From: Piliocolobus tephrosceles
Taxonomy: Eukaryota; Chordata; Mammalia; Primates; Cercopithecidae
DNA: 64,000 bases
Direction of reading: 5' to 3'
NCBI RefSeq assembly: GCF_002776525.5
Contig: NC_045443.1
Coordinates: 36,354,284-36,418,283, forward strand
Part shown: positions 35,614-48,286 of the stretch, piece after piece
Layout: every line of letters starts with the position of its first letter
How positions within the stretch are numbered: position 1 is the stretch's first letter
Program-made: the position numbers and the translations under genes
Notes under the pieces: generated by a model
Told to the model about the DNA's origin: nothing
Database searches by the model: none
The model's input: the letters and a program-made list of their open reading frames with translations, nothing else

Positions 35614-35777
35614 TCTTTCAACATGAAAATGCTTTAAGTTTCAATCTACTACATAATTTTATATTGGCCATACTATTGAAATGTGTATAAACACTGGTTA
35701 TGTAATATTATAATCCCTTGCCATCATAAGGTTGTAATTTTTACAATAGTGCTAGGATCTTTATGTAATTTCTTTCT

Positions 35778-36042
35778 TTTTTTTTTTTTTTTTTTGAGAT
35801 GGAGTCTTGCTCTGTCGCCCCGGCTGGAATGCAGTGGCCAGATCTCAGCTCACTGCAAGCTCCGCCTCCTGGGTTTGCACCATTCTCCTTCCTCAGCCTC
35901 CCGAGTAGCTGCAACTACAGGCACCTGCCACCACGCCCGGCTAGTTTTTTGTATTTTTTTAGTAGAGTCGGTGTTTCACTGTGTTAGCCAGGATGGTCTC
36001 GATCTCCTGACCTCGTGATCCACCCGTCTCAACCTCCCAAAG
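35778..36042 (-). mobile_element. 5'-truncated Alu, reverse
   Basis: It runs from a poly-T and GAGATGGAGTCTTGCTCTG to AACCTCCCAAAG, lacking about 40 bases of the Alu 5' end. Flanks TATGTAATTTCTTTCT (35762-35777) and TATGTAGTTTATTTCT (36043-36058) match at 14 of 16 positions, so the element was truncated at insertion and not later. Confidence 0.93.
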
Positions 36043-36089
36043 TATGTAGTTTATTTCTAATCTATAGGAGCCTGAGTTGCTAAAGTCTT

Positions 36090-36190
36090 CACAGCAAAAG
36101 AGACTGAAATTTGGAGAGATTAGATAACTTGTTTGAGGTCACACTCTCAAGCTAAGATTCAACTATCTGTCTTGTCTGATTTGATATTTT
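36090..36190 (+). repeat. MIR fragment
   Basis: The text GGAGAGATTAGATAACTTGTTTGAGGTCACAC is the MIR core phrase with diverged bases, followed by a TGTCTGATT-type end. MIR is an ancient tRNA-derived SINE. Confidence 0.7.
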
Positions 36191-36199
36191 CAGCTATAC

Positions 36200-36430
36200 T
36201 GTTTTCCCTTTTTTCTTCAATAAATATTTATTGACTGCATACCATGAATTTATATACACTTATTGAATGTTTCCTGTGTGCTAGACACTGGGGATAAAAT
36301 GGTGCTTTGTTCTCAAGATTATATTGTGTTTGCACTAGACTCTACAAGGTACAGAGATGAAAGGACATGGAACCTGTCTTTAAGAAGTCTTCATCTAATG
36401 GCTAGTCAGAAAGAGACAAAAATATAATGC
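36200..36430. repeat. Ancient interspersed repeat, family not resolved
   Basis: TATTGAATGTTTCCTGTGTGCTAGACACTGGGGATAAAA and the following lines resemble a widespread mammalian repeat phrase. The family assignment is uncertain. Confidence 0.45.
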
Positions 36431-37247
36431 ATTTAGATCAACTGCTTGAATTGAAGTTTGTTTTGGGTTATTAGTAAAAGACACTTCTAAGTTTCATCTG
36501 TAAACAGGAGGAAGATGTGATGGAGGAGGTAACTTTTGAGCACAATATCAATAAGTTGTTTACCAAATGGTCAAATTGTGAAGAAGGAGCAACATAGATA
36601 AACTAAGATGTCAGAGTACAGCCTGTTTTAGAAATTTCAAGTACCTTGTTTCATTCTAGTTATTGTTATAGCTACTATTTATAGTACTAATGATAAGAGG
36701 CACAGGAGTGGCGTAGGTAATTCTGGAAAATACAAAGAGGCAGATTATAAATGGCCTTGTATGATATATAACAATTTAATTCTTGATTGTTAAACAGAGA
36801 TCCACTAAACAAATTTTAGCAGAGGAACATGATGATGTCAGAGTAATAAATGAGGAGAGATTTGATAAGTGGAACAACTCAAGTTAGGAGAAGAAATAAT
36901 GAGAGCTTGAAGTTTCATAATAGCAGTAAGGATGAAAGTGAGAGAAGAGAAGATTAGCTCTAGAATTGATAGTACTTGGTGATTGGTGATTAGTTAAGGA
37001 AGAAGGAAGAAATTGAAGAAGACCTAGATTTATTTATGATTTGAGTAAATGGGTAGTTGATGGGATTGTGCTACTGTCCAAGATGGAAACCATAGGAGGA
37101 GGTGGCAGGAAAGGTTAACTCCATCAAAATTCATGTACCCTTTTTTGTAGAATGTACCCTTTTTAATAGAATAGAGCTGCCACTGTGAAATGGCTTCCCA
37201 GCCAAGGAACATGTTTCCTAACCATCCGTCCATGTACATGTCGCCAT
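36431..37247. other. Intron, old repeat-like but unassigned
   Basis: Purine-rich intron. Parts (about 36745-36870, and 37140-37247 with GCTGCCACTGTGAAATGGCTTCCC) look like very old dispersed repeats, but I cannot name them with confidence. No coding feature was seen. Confidence 0.4.
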
Positions 37248-37455
37248 ATGGCTAGATCTCAGTAATGAAATATTAGGAGAAGTGATGTGCATCATTTTAG
37301 GTCAAGGCTTATAAGAAAAGGGAATTATTTTTCCATGCTGTCTTTCTTTTGATGGCTAGATCTCATTAATGAAATATTAGGAGAAGTGATGTGCATCATT
37401 TTAGGTCAAGGCTTATAAGAAAAGGGAATTATTTTTCCATGCTGTCTTTCTTTTG
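37248..37455. repeat. 104-bp tandem duplication, two near-identical copies
   Basis: Copy 1 is 37248-37351 and copy 2 is 37352-37455. They differ at one position (CAGTAAT against CATTAAT near the start). The following bases ATGGCTAGAT (37456-37465) begin a third unit. It lies inside an old dispersed repeat. Confidence 0.95.
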
Positions 37456-40200
37456 ATGGCTAGATGGTAGTGAGGCCCCAAGGAATAATGGAGCCACAAG
37501 ATGGAAAGGACTGGGTCTCTGAATCACTACATGGAAGAAAATTGCCTGCTTACCAGAAACACTCACTTTAGATTATTACACAAGAGAGAAATGATTGTGT
37601 TTGGCATTATACATTTTGTAATATACTTTTTAAAAACAATACCTAACATCACTCTGATTCAAAGAAGGAGCAGATGTCTGAGAGAGAGAAGTTTGACCCA
37701 CTGAGCTCAAGTGAGGATCTTCTGAAAAACCTGTGATCTATATGGAGATGTATAGTAGACGATTATATATATAGGGCTTGAGATCAGAAGAGATTTTTTA
37801 GCCTTTAATAGGAGATAATTGACTACATCCAAGTGTATGATTCTCGAGAGAAAGTGTATAGAATAAGAACAAAAATTGTCAAATTCCTGAGAAGGCACAT
37901 TTCAGGTTGGAGGGTATGAATTAGAAGAGGAACCAGAAAAAGAGGCTGAGAATGAGCTACTAGAGAGGTTTGAGGAGTACTAGCGTCATAGGAAAGAAAA
38001 AGGAGGAGAATGTGGTCAGTAGTGTTGGAAGCTGTCCTGTTATTCCTTTAAATAATTCCTATTTTCCCAAATATGAATGATATAGATGTATCCTTCCAAA
38101 ATATGAATTTTCAACAAAATATAATACTTCAAAAACAAATTCTGTTTGACTACACCTATGTCTAGAACGCTGGCAGCTTGAATGTAGCTAGAACTTGTCA
38201 GAAAAGAAAAAAGTCCATTGGTGTAGCACAAGGGGAATCAGGTGCTATGAGGAGTTCTTTGGGTAGAGCAGGTGTGGGGACTTTTACATTGTGATGCCTG
38301 GCCATGGCCAAAGGTGCAGTGGAACCCTGACTAAAATTAGGTTATACCAGAGGGGCCAAGGCAAGAGTCACCAATGGGATGGAATGAAGGAGTAGGAGTA
38401 GAAAGAGGGCTGGATTGCACCTGTCCATGGTAAAATTAAAACAGGTAGCTTCTGCTGAGGAAGAATTGATGAAGAGACATACAGGCTAAAACAAGCAAAC
38501 AGAACAAGCCTCTTGAATGGGGACATGTGTTGTTCTCAAGAGGCTTTAGTGGGAGTGAAAGAGAATAGGAAAAAACAAAGTGTTGGAGGAGTATAATTAT
38601 TTAATTTTAAAGGTTTAGTAGAGGAATAAAGTTTAAATACAATTGTTAACATGGGAAGATAATCACTAGAGAAGTGGAGCCGTGGTAGAACAAAATTCAA
38701 GAGTGATGATGTCACACTAGGAAACCTGATCAAGATGGGAAAAAAATGAAATAGCAATTCTATATACAGTGTAAGGAATGAAACCCACTTAGCAATTAAC
38801 ATATTTAATATGAATAAATATATTGAACATGAATTCTTTTCAATATTCAAAGAATATCAAATTACGAAGAAAAAATCAATATAGTTTACAAGCAGTGTAT
38901 CTAGAATATAATAAAGGTTGAAAGCAAACAGATAGCAATATACATACATTAAGAAAACATATATACTATTGGAGCAAAGACTATATAAATGCAATAAAAA
39001 GCCCATTCGGAAAAGAGAAAAATAGGAGATGCAGATTTTCTGATCCATAGCAACTATAAAGTCCTGCTGGGTATGCATTGTGAAGGCTTGCCATCCTGGA
39101 GGATGGAGGATGTTCGTGAATAACTTAGTGTCTTGTCCTTTGGGAAGATCTTTGCTGTCCTTCTCAAACAGATCTGAAGTCGGTATTGGAGTGTAGACCT
39201 GCCTTGGGGTCTACATAGCTTTCTTGAAAGTTTTGTGTTCTTGTTGCAGGGGGGTTGAATGTGTCACGAGTTGAAGAGAAAAGATTTTTAAATGATAAGA
39301 TAGAGGGGTTAGGGAAGGGGCTCTGCTTCATGTAGTTATTCAGGCCCTAAACTGGTGGCTTCCAGTTTATTGTCACCAGAGAGCAGAGGGGAAAAGGAAA
39401 TGGAGGATTGTGGGGAAGATTTTTATGGACCAGGACCGGCAGTAGTATACATTACTTCTGCCTATGACCAGAACTTAAGTAACATGTCTAAACTAATTCC
39501 AAGGGAGGTTGGGAAATACAGTCTAGCTGTATGTCCAAGAAAAAAGGGGTCAGGTTTGGGAAGCAGCTAGACAGTTTCTCCTTTATTCTATATATCTAAA
39601 ATTCTATGTTCTAACAGAGAATATATAGAAAAAAAATTTTATAAGCCCATGGTACATTTGCAAACATAATTCATATAGTAAGCCATAAAGGGAAATCTAA
39701 GAAATTTATCTAAGGAGAGATTCATAGGTACATTCTCTAATCAAAATTTGATAAAATTGAAATCAACTAAAAAGAGATACTTAACTTCCCTTAACATCCT
39801 GGAAATAAAGAAACACTCAGGGTTTCTTTGCTTTGTTTGAGAAAGGAAATGAAAATAAAGTACAAATACATAGAAAGTGATGGAAACCAAAACCAAAGGT
39901 GTATTCTATAGAAAGTTATACCTCTAAGAGCGTTTATTATTTTAAAAACCTGAAAATAAATGACTGATGATCTAACTTAGGAAATTAAATAAAGAATAAC
40001 AAATTTCCAAATTGTCTTAATACGTTTGTCTTTGTTCAGCTGCATTTACTATGATTATCTGAAGCTTTTCCTTTTTCTCAGTAATTCATTTCTTGGCAAG
40101 TGTCTATTCTGTTGCTTGTCGTTTTTAAACCAATTTAAATTTCATTTTATTGTTCACCACAGGCTAATTTTTCTTTGTGGTTTAAAAATAAACCATGTTA
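37456..40200. other. REDIC1 intron, mostly unassigned
   Basis: AT- and purine-rich intron. About 37466-37600 and 39350-39570 resemble old LTR or DNA-repeat fragments of unresolved family. The short ORF at 39355-39570 has no recognisable domain and no splice context, so I do not call a gene. Confidence 0.4.
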
Positions 40201-40511
40201 GCCGGGCGCGGTGGCTCAAGCCTGTAATCCCAGCACTGTGGGAGGCCGAGGCGGGCGGATCACGAAGTCAGGAGATGGAGACCATCCTGGCTAACAGGGT
40301 GAAACCCCGTCTCTACTAAAAAATAAAAATACATAAAACATTAGCCGGGCGTGGTGGCGGGCACCTGTAGTCCCAGCTACTCGGGGGGCTGTGGCAGGAG
40401 AATGGCGTGAATCCAGGAGGCAGAGCTTGCAGTGAGCCGAGATGGTGCCACTGCACTCCAGCCTGGGGGACAGAGCGAGACTCCATCTCAAAAAAAAAAA
40501 AAAAAAAAAAA
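40201..40511 (+). mobile_element. AluY-type, forward
   Basis: It starts GCCGGGCGCGGTGGCTCAAG and ends with a 22-base A tail. It is little diverged and lies 122 bp upstream of a REDIC1 exon, on the sense strand. Confidence 0.96.
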
Positions 40512-40633
40512 GTTGAACTGAAGTAATGTAAAAGAAAAGTACTATAAAATGAATTGGTGGTGTAAATAGGGTAGATATAAGTGAATGTTATTATGTATAC
40601 TTAGGAATTGTTAACATTTTGGTTTTCTCCTAG

Positions 40634-40697
40634 ATTCTGATGGAAGAAGGAGGAATATGCTCTTTAAAAAGCAGGCCAACATCTACTGAGAAAATCT
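40634..40697 (+). CDS. REDIC1: REDIC1 internal exon, 64 bp
   Basis: It starts after TTTTCTCCTAG (acceptor ending 40633) and reads ILMEEGGICSLKSRPTSTEK before ending in ATC plus one base. The donor GTCAGT at 40698 is weaker than consensus. The phase-1 base T joins CT of the next exon to give a serine codon. The peptide follows the previous exon directly in human REDIC1 as I recall it. The upstream intron is about 14 kb and the downstream one about 18.8 kb. Confidence 0.9.
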
Positions 40698-40869
40698 GTC
40701 AGTATAACTGTATAAGTTAATTTTACTCTATTTTAAAAACTAATAATTAAATAGAAATCAATTAAATTTGAAGTGATTTTTTGGATGTTTGCCAACAAAT
40801 ATATATCATGGATATTTTAGTACTACTAATACAATTGGCTCTTTAAAATTACTTTTATATTTTATTAAA

Positions 40870-42000
40870 TATACACAATGAGTACATTAATGTATATGTA
40901 CAGTTTAGTAAATAAGAATAAAACAGATAATCCTCATACTCACTAGGTAGCTTAAGAAATAATACATAATACTTCTGAAGATTTCTTCTTTTCTATTTCA
41001 TATCCTGCCCTCTAGAGGTAACTATTTCCTTGAATTTGTTTTTTGTTATAACACAGACTTTTTAATTGCTTTATTTTGAACTTTCTACATATTGATCCAA
41101 CTCTATATATTTTTCTGCAACTTGCTTTTTTTTTTCACTCAGTATTATATTTTGTGGTTCACCTGCTTTGATACTTGTAGCTCTAGTACATTTATTATTT
41201 TTCCTGCTATATAGCATTCTATTGTATGAATATTTCACAATTTATGTATCCTCTAACAATGTATATTTAGGTTGTTTTGAATATTTTGCTTACGTTGTTT
41301 CGAATATTTTCCGACGAAGAACAATGCTACTTGGACTATTATTGACATTTTTCCTTGCACACCTGTATTAAAAGTTTCTCTAGGATATATTTCTAGGAGT
41401 AGAATTGCTAGTTCATATGGTATGCACTTCTTTGCATCTTCAAGGTAATGCAAAATTATTTTCCTAAATGGTTATGCCAGTTGAACCCCTCTTAGCAATG
41501 GGTAAGAGTCTTAGTTGTTACATGTTTTCACCAACAGTATCTCAGTCTTTTATCATTATTGGTAATCTGATAGCTCATTGTAGTTCTAATTTATATTTCT
41601 CTGACTACTAATTAGGTTAACTGGCCATCGATGTTTCATTTGTGAAATGTCATTTGCTCATGTTCCTCTTCTGACTTTGGTTTTCTTTATGGGATGTGTC
41701 TTTTATACGACTATATCTCCTATATATATTTTATGTGTCCTGGATACTGACTGCTTGTAGGCTTGTGTGTAGCAAATACTTCATATTTGAGTGATCTTTT
41801 AATTCTATACTGTCTTTTTACAGACAGAAGTTTCATGTTGATCTGGTACTCTTTTAGGTATTCTGTGCTAGCATAGTCCTTCATGTTATCTAGTCTGATG
41901 GAATACCTTGAAACTTTTTATAATTTAATTTTTTGAATATGTAAAATACTAGTCTGGTTTCTGTCCTTATCGACCCTGCCCTATTTCCCGGAATTCTGCA
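40870..42000 (-). mobile_element. Old L1M fragment, reverse (ORF2 end)
   Basis: The reverse-strand reading shows diverged ORF2 C-terminal sequence. + strand landmarks include GCATTCTATTGTATGAATATTTCAC and a reversed L1 end with TCACCAACAGTATCTCAGT. No long frame is present. Confidence 0.7.
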
Positions 42001-42130
42001 ACATGAGGTTTTTTTTTGTTTTGTTTTTTGTTTTTTGTTTTTTGTTTTTTTTTTTTGCTGCTTTCTGGTTTCTCATTCCAGTCCATTAAAAAAAAAAAAA
42101 TAAATCCCAAAAATATATAAACACATACAT
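42001..42130. repeat. T-rich/(GTTTTTT)n and A-rich simple sequence
   Basis: A G-T run at 42009-42055 and an A-run at 42088-42100, low-complexity and probably unstable in length. Confidence 0.85.
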
Positions 42131-42179
42131 AACCATGAGTCTTAGTTTCCTGTCTTTCTCATTCTAAATGTAATATAGA

Positions 42180-42840
42180 ATATTTTATAAAAGAATTAAG
42201 TGAATTCATTTATTTAATAAAATATCCTATAGATTCCTCTGTGTTAGTGCTAGGTATTTCTTCATCCTTTACTTATGACCATTTAGTAGTCCATTACATG
42301 CATGAACTGTAGTTTTTTCAGTCAATGCCCTATTGATGGACATTTGGGCTATTTCCAGTATATTTTTCTTACAAATACTGTTTAAGTAAACAACTTTGTG
42401 CAATGTTCTTATTTGTGAAGGTATTTTCAGGTTAATTTCTGGGAGGGACATTGTTGAGTTGAAGGAGAAATATGCTGGTATTTGATAGATATTGCTGAAT
42501 TTCAATTTTGATATATATATTTCCAAGTTCCTTGTGTCACCATTTGACAATTCCATTAGCAGTGTATATTTTATTCCACAGCCTCACCAACAGGGATTGT
42601 GGTCAAACTTAGGAATTTTGCTGAGTCTTACAGGGGGATGGATAGATAGAAGTTTTCATTTGCACTTCGCTATGTGTGAAGTTGAGCATCTTTAAAAAAT
42701 GTTCATTGGCTATTTGCGATTCTTCTTCTGTGAATTCTCCATTCACACCTTTTGCCCCCTTGGGTTTTGGCATTTTTTTCCTTGATATTTAAGAACTCTT
42801 TAAGAGATATTAAGAGATCTTTAAATATTAAAAAGATGTA
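42180..42840 (-). mobile_element. Old L1M fragment, reverse, left part of a split copy
   Basis: Antisense L1 ORF2 C-terminal region, ending near TTTGGCATTTTTTTCCTTGATATTTAAG. It continues at 53933 once the forward L1 (42841-53925) is removed. Confidence 0.72.
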
Positions 42841-44869
42841 GATGAGGGGTGAAACAAGATGGCGGAATGGAAGACACCACCTACAAGCACACCAATTTAA
42901 CGACTCTCTGCACACAAAAAAACACCTTCCTAAGAACTGCATAAGAGCACTCATAGTACCTGGTTTTAACTTCACATCACTGAAAGAGGCATTGAACAGG
43001 TAGGAAAAATAGTCTTGAGTCACTGACGCCACCTTCCCCCATTCCCTGGGAGTGGTGACACAGTGCAGAGAGTGATTCTGTGTACTGGGGAGAGGGACAG
43101 TCAGTGCAGCAATTTTGAGGCATTAAACTCAGTGCTCTCTTGTAACAGAAAGCAAAACTGGACCAAACTCAGCTGATGTCTACCCATGGAGAGAGTATTT
43201 AAACTAGCCCTAGCCAGAGGGGAATTGCTGATGCTTGTGGTCATACTTGAGTTTGCATAAGCCCTCCTATTATGGGCTAAAGTGCTCTGGTGCTGTAAGT
43301 AAATTTGAAAGGCAGTCTAGGCCACAAGGACTACAACTCCTAGGTGAGTCCTAGTGCTGAACTAGGCCCAGAGACTGTGGACTGGGGATGGCATGTGTTC
43401 TATTGAATCACCAGTTGGGGCAGCTAAGGGAGTGTGGCAATCACCCCTCCCTTAACCCAGACCACTCAGCTTGCAGGTCCAAAACAGACCCCTTCTGCTT
43501 GAGGAGAGGAAAGGGAAGAGTGTGGAGGACTTTGTCTTACATCCTGCATACCAGATTAGCCACAGTAAGATAGGGCTCAGGTCAGAGTTATGATGTCCCC
43601 TTTCCAGGCTCTAGCTCCAAGATGGCATTTCTGGACACTCTTTGGGCGAGAAGGACACCTATATCCTTGAAGGGAAGGACCCAATCCTGGCAGGATTCAT
43701 CATCTGCTAACTGAGGAGCCCTGGGGCCCTGAATAACCATCAGTGATATCCAGGGACTGCATTGAGGGCCTTGGGTGAGACTCTGAGACTTGGTGGCATC
43801 AGGTGAGTCTCAGTACATTTCCAGCTGTGATGGCAATGGGACAAGACTCTTCACTTGAGAAAAGCAGAGAGAAAAGTAAAGGGGACTGTGTCTTGCACCT
43901 TAGGTACCAGCACAGCCATGGGGGTAGAATACCAAGTAGGCTCTTGGGGTCCCCAATTCTAGGACTTGGCTCTTGGAAGGCATTTCTGGACCTGCCCTGG
44001 ACCAGATGGGGAGTCCACTGCGCTGAAGGGTGACTCCCAGCCTAGGCATCATTCTCCACAAGCTGACTGAAGAACCCTTGGGTCATAAGGGAACATCACT
44101 GGTACTCTGGCAGTACTCCCTTAGGCCTGGGTTTTGATGGCCATGGGTTGAGGTTCATCTGCCTTTGGAAAGGGAAGACAAACCACTGTGTCTTGTGGTT
44201 TGAATGTAAGCTCAGCCCTGGTAAAATAGAATACCAGGTAGGCTGCTAAGGTTTTTGACTGTAGTCCCTGGCTCCCAGTTCTGAGACAGCACTTCTGGAT
44301 CCACCTGGGGCCTGGAGGAACTTGACACCCTGAAGGGAAGGACACAGACCTGGCCAGCTTTGCTACCCATGGATTGAAGAGCCCTAGGGCCTTGAGAAAC
44401 CATAGGCAGTAGCCAGGTAGTGGTTACAGTGGACCTTGGTTGAGACCCAGTGCTGTGCTGGTTTAGCATCTGACCAAGCACAATCCTGATGGTCGTGGCA
44501 ATGGGGGTGCTTATGTCACTCCACCCTGAGCTTCAGATGGCTCAGAACAGAGAGAGAGACCATTTGGAAGAAAGTAAGGGCAGTGACAAGAGTCTCTGCT
44601 TGGTAATGCAGAAAATTTTCCTAGATATTGTCTAAGACAATCAAGGCAGTATGTCTACAAGTCTGCAAGAACCACAGCATTACTGGGTTTGGGGTGCCCC
44701 TAAAGCAGATACAGCTTAGATCTTAACACCTAAGTCCTTTTTGAATTCCTGGAAAGCATTCCCAAGATGGATGAGAACAAGCCCAGACTGTGAAGACTGC
44801 AATAAATAACTAACTCTTCAATGCCCAGGTACAAACGAACATCTACAAGTAGCAAGACCATCCAGGAAA

Positions 44870-45720
44870 ATGACTTCACCAGATGAACTAAATAACACAC
44901 CAAGGACCAACCCTGGAGAAACGGACATATGTGACCTTTCAGACAGAGTATTAAAAATAGCTGTTTTGAGGAAAGTGAAATTCAAGATAACAAAGAGAAG
45001 GAATTCAGAAGTATATCAGACAAATTTAACAAAGAGATTGAAATAATTAAAAAGAATCAAGTGTAAATTCTGGGTCTGAAAAATGCAATTGATATATTGA
45101 AGAATATATTAGAATCTTAATAGCAAAATTGATCAAGCAGCACAAAGAATTAGTGAGCTTGAAGGCAGACAGTTTGAATATACACAGTCAGAGGAGATGA
45201 AAGAAAAAAGAATAAAAAAGAATGAAGTATGCTTGCAGGATCTAGAAAATAGCCTCAAAAGGGCAAATCTAAGAGTAGTTATTGGCCTTTTACCTCCTAA
45301 ACCTAGAGAAACATGTCAATATCCAAGTATAAGAAGGTTATAGAACACCTAGCAGATTTAACCCAAAGAAGACTACCTCAAGGCATTTAGTAAACTCTTA
45401 AAGATCAAGGATAAAGAAAGGATCCTAAAAGTGGCAAGAGAAAAGAAACAAATAACATACAATGGAGCTACAATACGTCTGGGATCAGACTTTGCAGTGG
45501 AAACCTTACAAGCCAGGAGAGAGTGGCATGACATATTTAAAGTGCTGAAGGAAAAAACCTTTTGCCCTAAAATAGTATATCCAGCAAAAATATCCCTCAA
45601 ACATGAAGTAGAAATAAAGACTTCCTAGACAAACAAAAGCTGAGGGATTATCAATACCAGACCTGTTCTGCAAGAAAATGCTAAAAGGAATACTTCAATC
45701 AGAAAGAAAAGAAAGTTAAT
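44870..45720 (+). pseudogene. L1 ORF1 remnant
   Basis: Degenerate ORF1p-like sequence: a coiled-coil part, then the RRM/C-terminal segment around 45430-45700 reading AREKKQITYNGATIR and a downstream ETLQARREWHDIFK stretch. Stops and frameshifts are numerous. Confidence 0.8.
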
Positions 45721-46492
45721 GAACAAGAAGAAATCATCTGAAGGTAAAAAACTCACTGATAATAATAAGTACACAGAAAAACAGAATATTATAAAACTGT
45801 AAATGTGGTGTGCAAACTACTCGTATCTGAAGTAGAAACACTAGATGATGAACTAGTCAAAAATAATAACTACATCAACTTTTCAAGCCACTGAGTATAT
45901 AATAAGATATATACAGAAACAACAGAAAGTTAAAAAGCGAGAGAATGAAGTTAAGGGGTAGAGTTTTTACTAGTTTTCTTTTTGCTCATTTTTTTTTGCA
46001 AACAATTAAGTTGTTATCAGCCTAAAATCATGGGTTCTAAGATTGTATTTGCAAACCTTATGATAAAATCATACAACAGATACACAAAAAATAAAAAGAA
46101 AATAAATTATATCACCAGAGAAAATCACCTTTAATAAAAGGAAGACAAGAAGGAAGGAAAGACGAGATGACCACAAAACAGCCAAAAAACAGTTAACAAA
46201 ATAGCAGCAGTAAGTCCTTACTTATCAATAATGACTTTGACTGTCAATGGACTAAACTCTCCAATGAAAAGATATAGAGTGGCTGAATAGATAAAAAAAT
46301 AAAACCCAATGATCTGTTACCTATAAGAAACACATTTTACCTATAAAGACACACATAGACAGAAAATAAAGGGATAGAAAAAGATATTCCAAGCCAATAG
46401 AAACCAAAAAAGAGCAAGAGTAGCTAAATGTATATTAGACAAAATAAATTTCAAGACAAAAATTATAAGAGACCAAAGAAGGTCATTATATA

Positions 46493-46597
46493 AACTCTCA
46501 TGCAACTTAATGAAACTTAATCCCTAATGCAACAGTGTTAAGAGGTGAGACCATTAAAGAGGTAGTTAGGCCATGAGGGCTCCACACCCGTGGAGGG
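46493..46597 (+). repeat. MaLR LTR-like patch inside L1 ORF2
   Basis: About 105 bases with GAAACTTAATCCCTAATGCA and GTTAGGCCATGAGGGCTCCA are not L1. They match the style of a MaLR (MLT1/MST) LTR interior. L1 sequence is continuous on both sides (ends GGTCATTATA, resumes GGGCCAATTCAG). It has no LTR ends and no target duplication. Confidence 0.75.
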
Positions 46598-47255
46598 GGC
46601 CAATTCAGAAAGAGGATATAACAATTTTAAATATATATGCACCCAACAATGAAGCACTCAGATATATAAAGCAAATATTATTAGAGTGAAGTAGGAAGAG
46701 ATACACCCCCAATACAATAATAGTTGGAGACTTCAGCATTCCTCTTTCAGCATTAGACAGATCTTCCAGAAAGAAAACAATGATGAAACACCAGACTTCA
46801 TCTGTATTATAGATTAAATGGACCTAATAGATATTCACATAACATTTCATCCAGTAGCTACAGAATAGACATTCTTTTCCTCAGCACATGGATCATTCTC
46901 AAAGATAGACATACGTTAGGCAACAAAACAAATCTTAAAACATTTTTGAAAATTGAAATGATATCAAGTATCTTTTCTAACTACAATGGAATAAAACTAG
47001 AAATCAACAATGAGGAATTTTGGAAACTATACAAATACACGAAAATTAAGCAATATGCACCTGAATGACCAGTGGGTCAATGAGGAAATTAAGAATGAAA
47101 TTGAAAAAGTCCTTGAAACAAATGATAGTTGAAACACAATATACCAAAACCTGTGGGATACAGCAAAAGCAGTGCTAGGAGGGAATTTTGTAGCTCTAAA
47201 AGCCTACATCAAAAAAGAAGAAAAACAAAAAATAAACAACTTACCTATATATATT

Positions 47256-47270
47256 AAAGAACTAGAAAAG
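47256..47270. repeat. Target-site duplication of the young L1, left copy
   Basis: AAAGAACTAGAAAAG here corresponds to AAAGGACTAGAAAAG at 50607-50621 with one mismatch; the start of the right copy merges with the poly-A tail. Confidence 0.88.
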
Positions 47271-48286
47271 CGGGGGCGGAGCAAGATGGCTGAATAGGAA
47301 CAGCTTCAGTCTCCATCTCCCAGCGCGAGCGACACAGAAGACCGGCGATCTCTGCATTTTCAACTGAGGTACTGGGGTCATCTCACTCGGGAGTGCCGGA
47401 CAATCGGTGCTGGTCAGCTGCTGCAGCCCGACCAGCGAGAGCTGAAGCAGGGCGAGGCATCGCCTCACCTGGGAAGCGCGAGGGGGAAGGGAGTCCCTTT
47501 TCCTAGCCAGGGGAACTGAGACACACAACACCTGGAAAATCGGGTAACGCCCACCCCAATACTGCGCTGTAACACCGGCACACCGGAGATTATATCCCAC
47601 ACCTGGCCGGGAGGGTCCCACGCCCACGGAGCCTCTCTCCTTGCTAACACAGCAGTCTGGGGCAATCTAACCGCAAGGCAGCAGCGAGGCTGGGGGAGGG
47701 GCGCCCGCCATCGCTGAGGTTTAAGTAGGTAAATAAAGCCGCTGGGAAGCTCGAACTGGGTGGAGCTCACAGCAGCTCAAGGAAACCTGCCTGTCTCTGT
47801 AGACTGCGCCTCTGGGGACAGGGCTCAGCTAAAGGAGCAGAAGCCTGTGAAACGCGAACGACTCTGTCTGACAGCTTTGAAGAGAGCAGTGGATCTCCCA
47901 ACACGGAGGTTGAGATCTGAGAAGGGGCAGTCTGCCTGCTCAAGTGGGTCACTGACCCCTGAGTAGCCTAACTGGGAGACATCCCCCACTAGGGGCAGTC
48001 TGACAACCCACACCTCACAGGGTGGAGTACACCCCTGAGAGGAAGCTTCCAAAGCAAGAATCAGACAGGTGCACTCGCTGTTCAGCAATATTCTATCTTC
48101 TGCAACCTCTGCTGCTGATACCCAGGCAAACAGGGTCTGGAGTGGACCTCAAGCAATCTCCAACAGACCTATAGCTGAGGGTCCTGACAGTCAGAAGGAA
48201 ACCTATCAAACAGGAAGGACACCTATATCAAAACCCCATCAGTACGTCACCATCATCAAAGACCAGTGACAGATAAAACCACAAAG
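47271..48286 (+). promoter_or_regulatory. L1 5' UTR with internal promoter
   Basis: About 1 kb, GC- and CpG-rich compared with its surroundings, starting GGGGGCGGAGCAAGATGGC. The AAGATGGC core (47282-47289) is the YY1 site that positions L1 transcription. Such promoters also drive antisense transcripts; that is not testable here. Confidence 0.85.

Noticed and set aside
26915..35618. A 5-bp target duplication for the MST provirus
   Set aside because: Bases beside the two LTRs (ATTTC on the left, TCTTT on the right) do not match, so no duplication can be claimed.
39355..39570. A 71-codon ORF with a methionine start in the intron
   Set aside because: It lies in sequence resembling an old dispersed repeat, with no domain, splice signals or neighbouring exons in phase.
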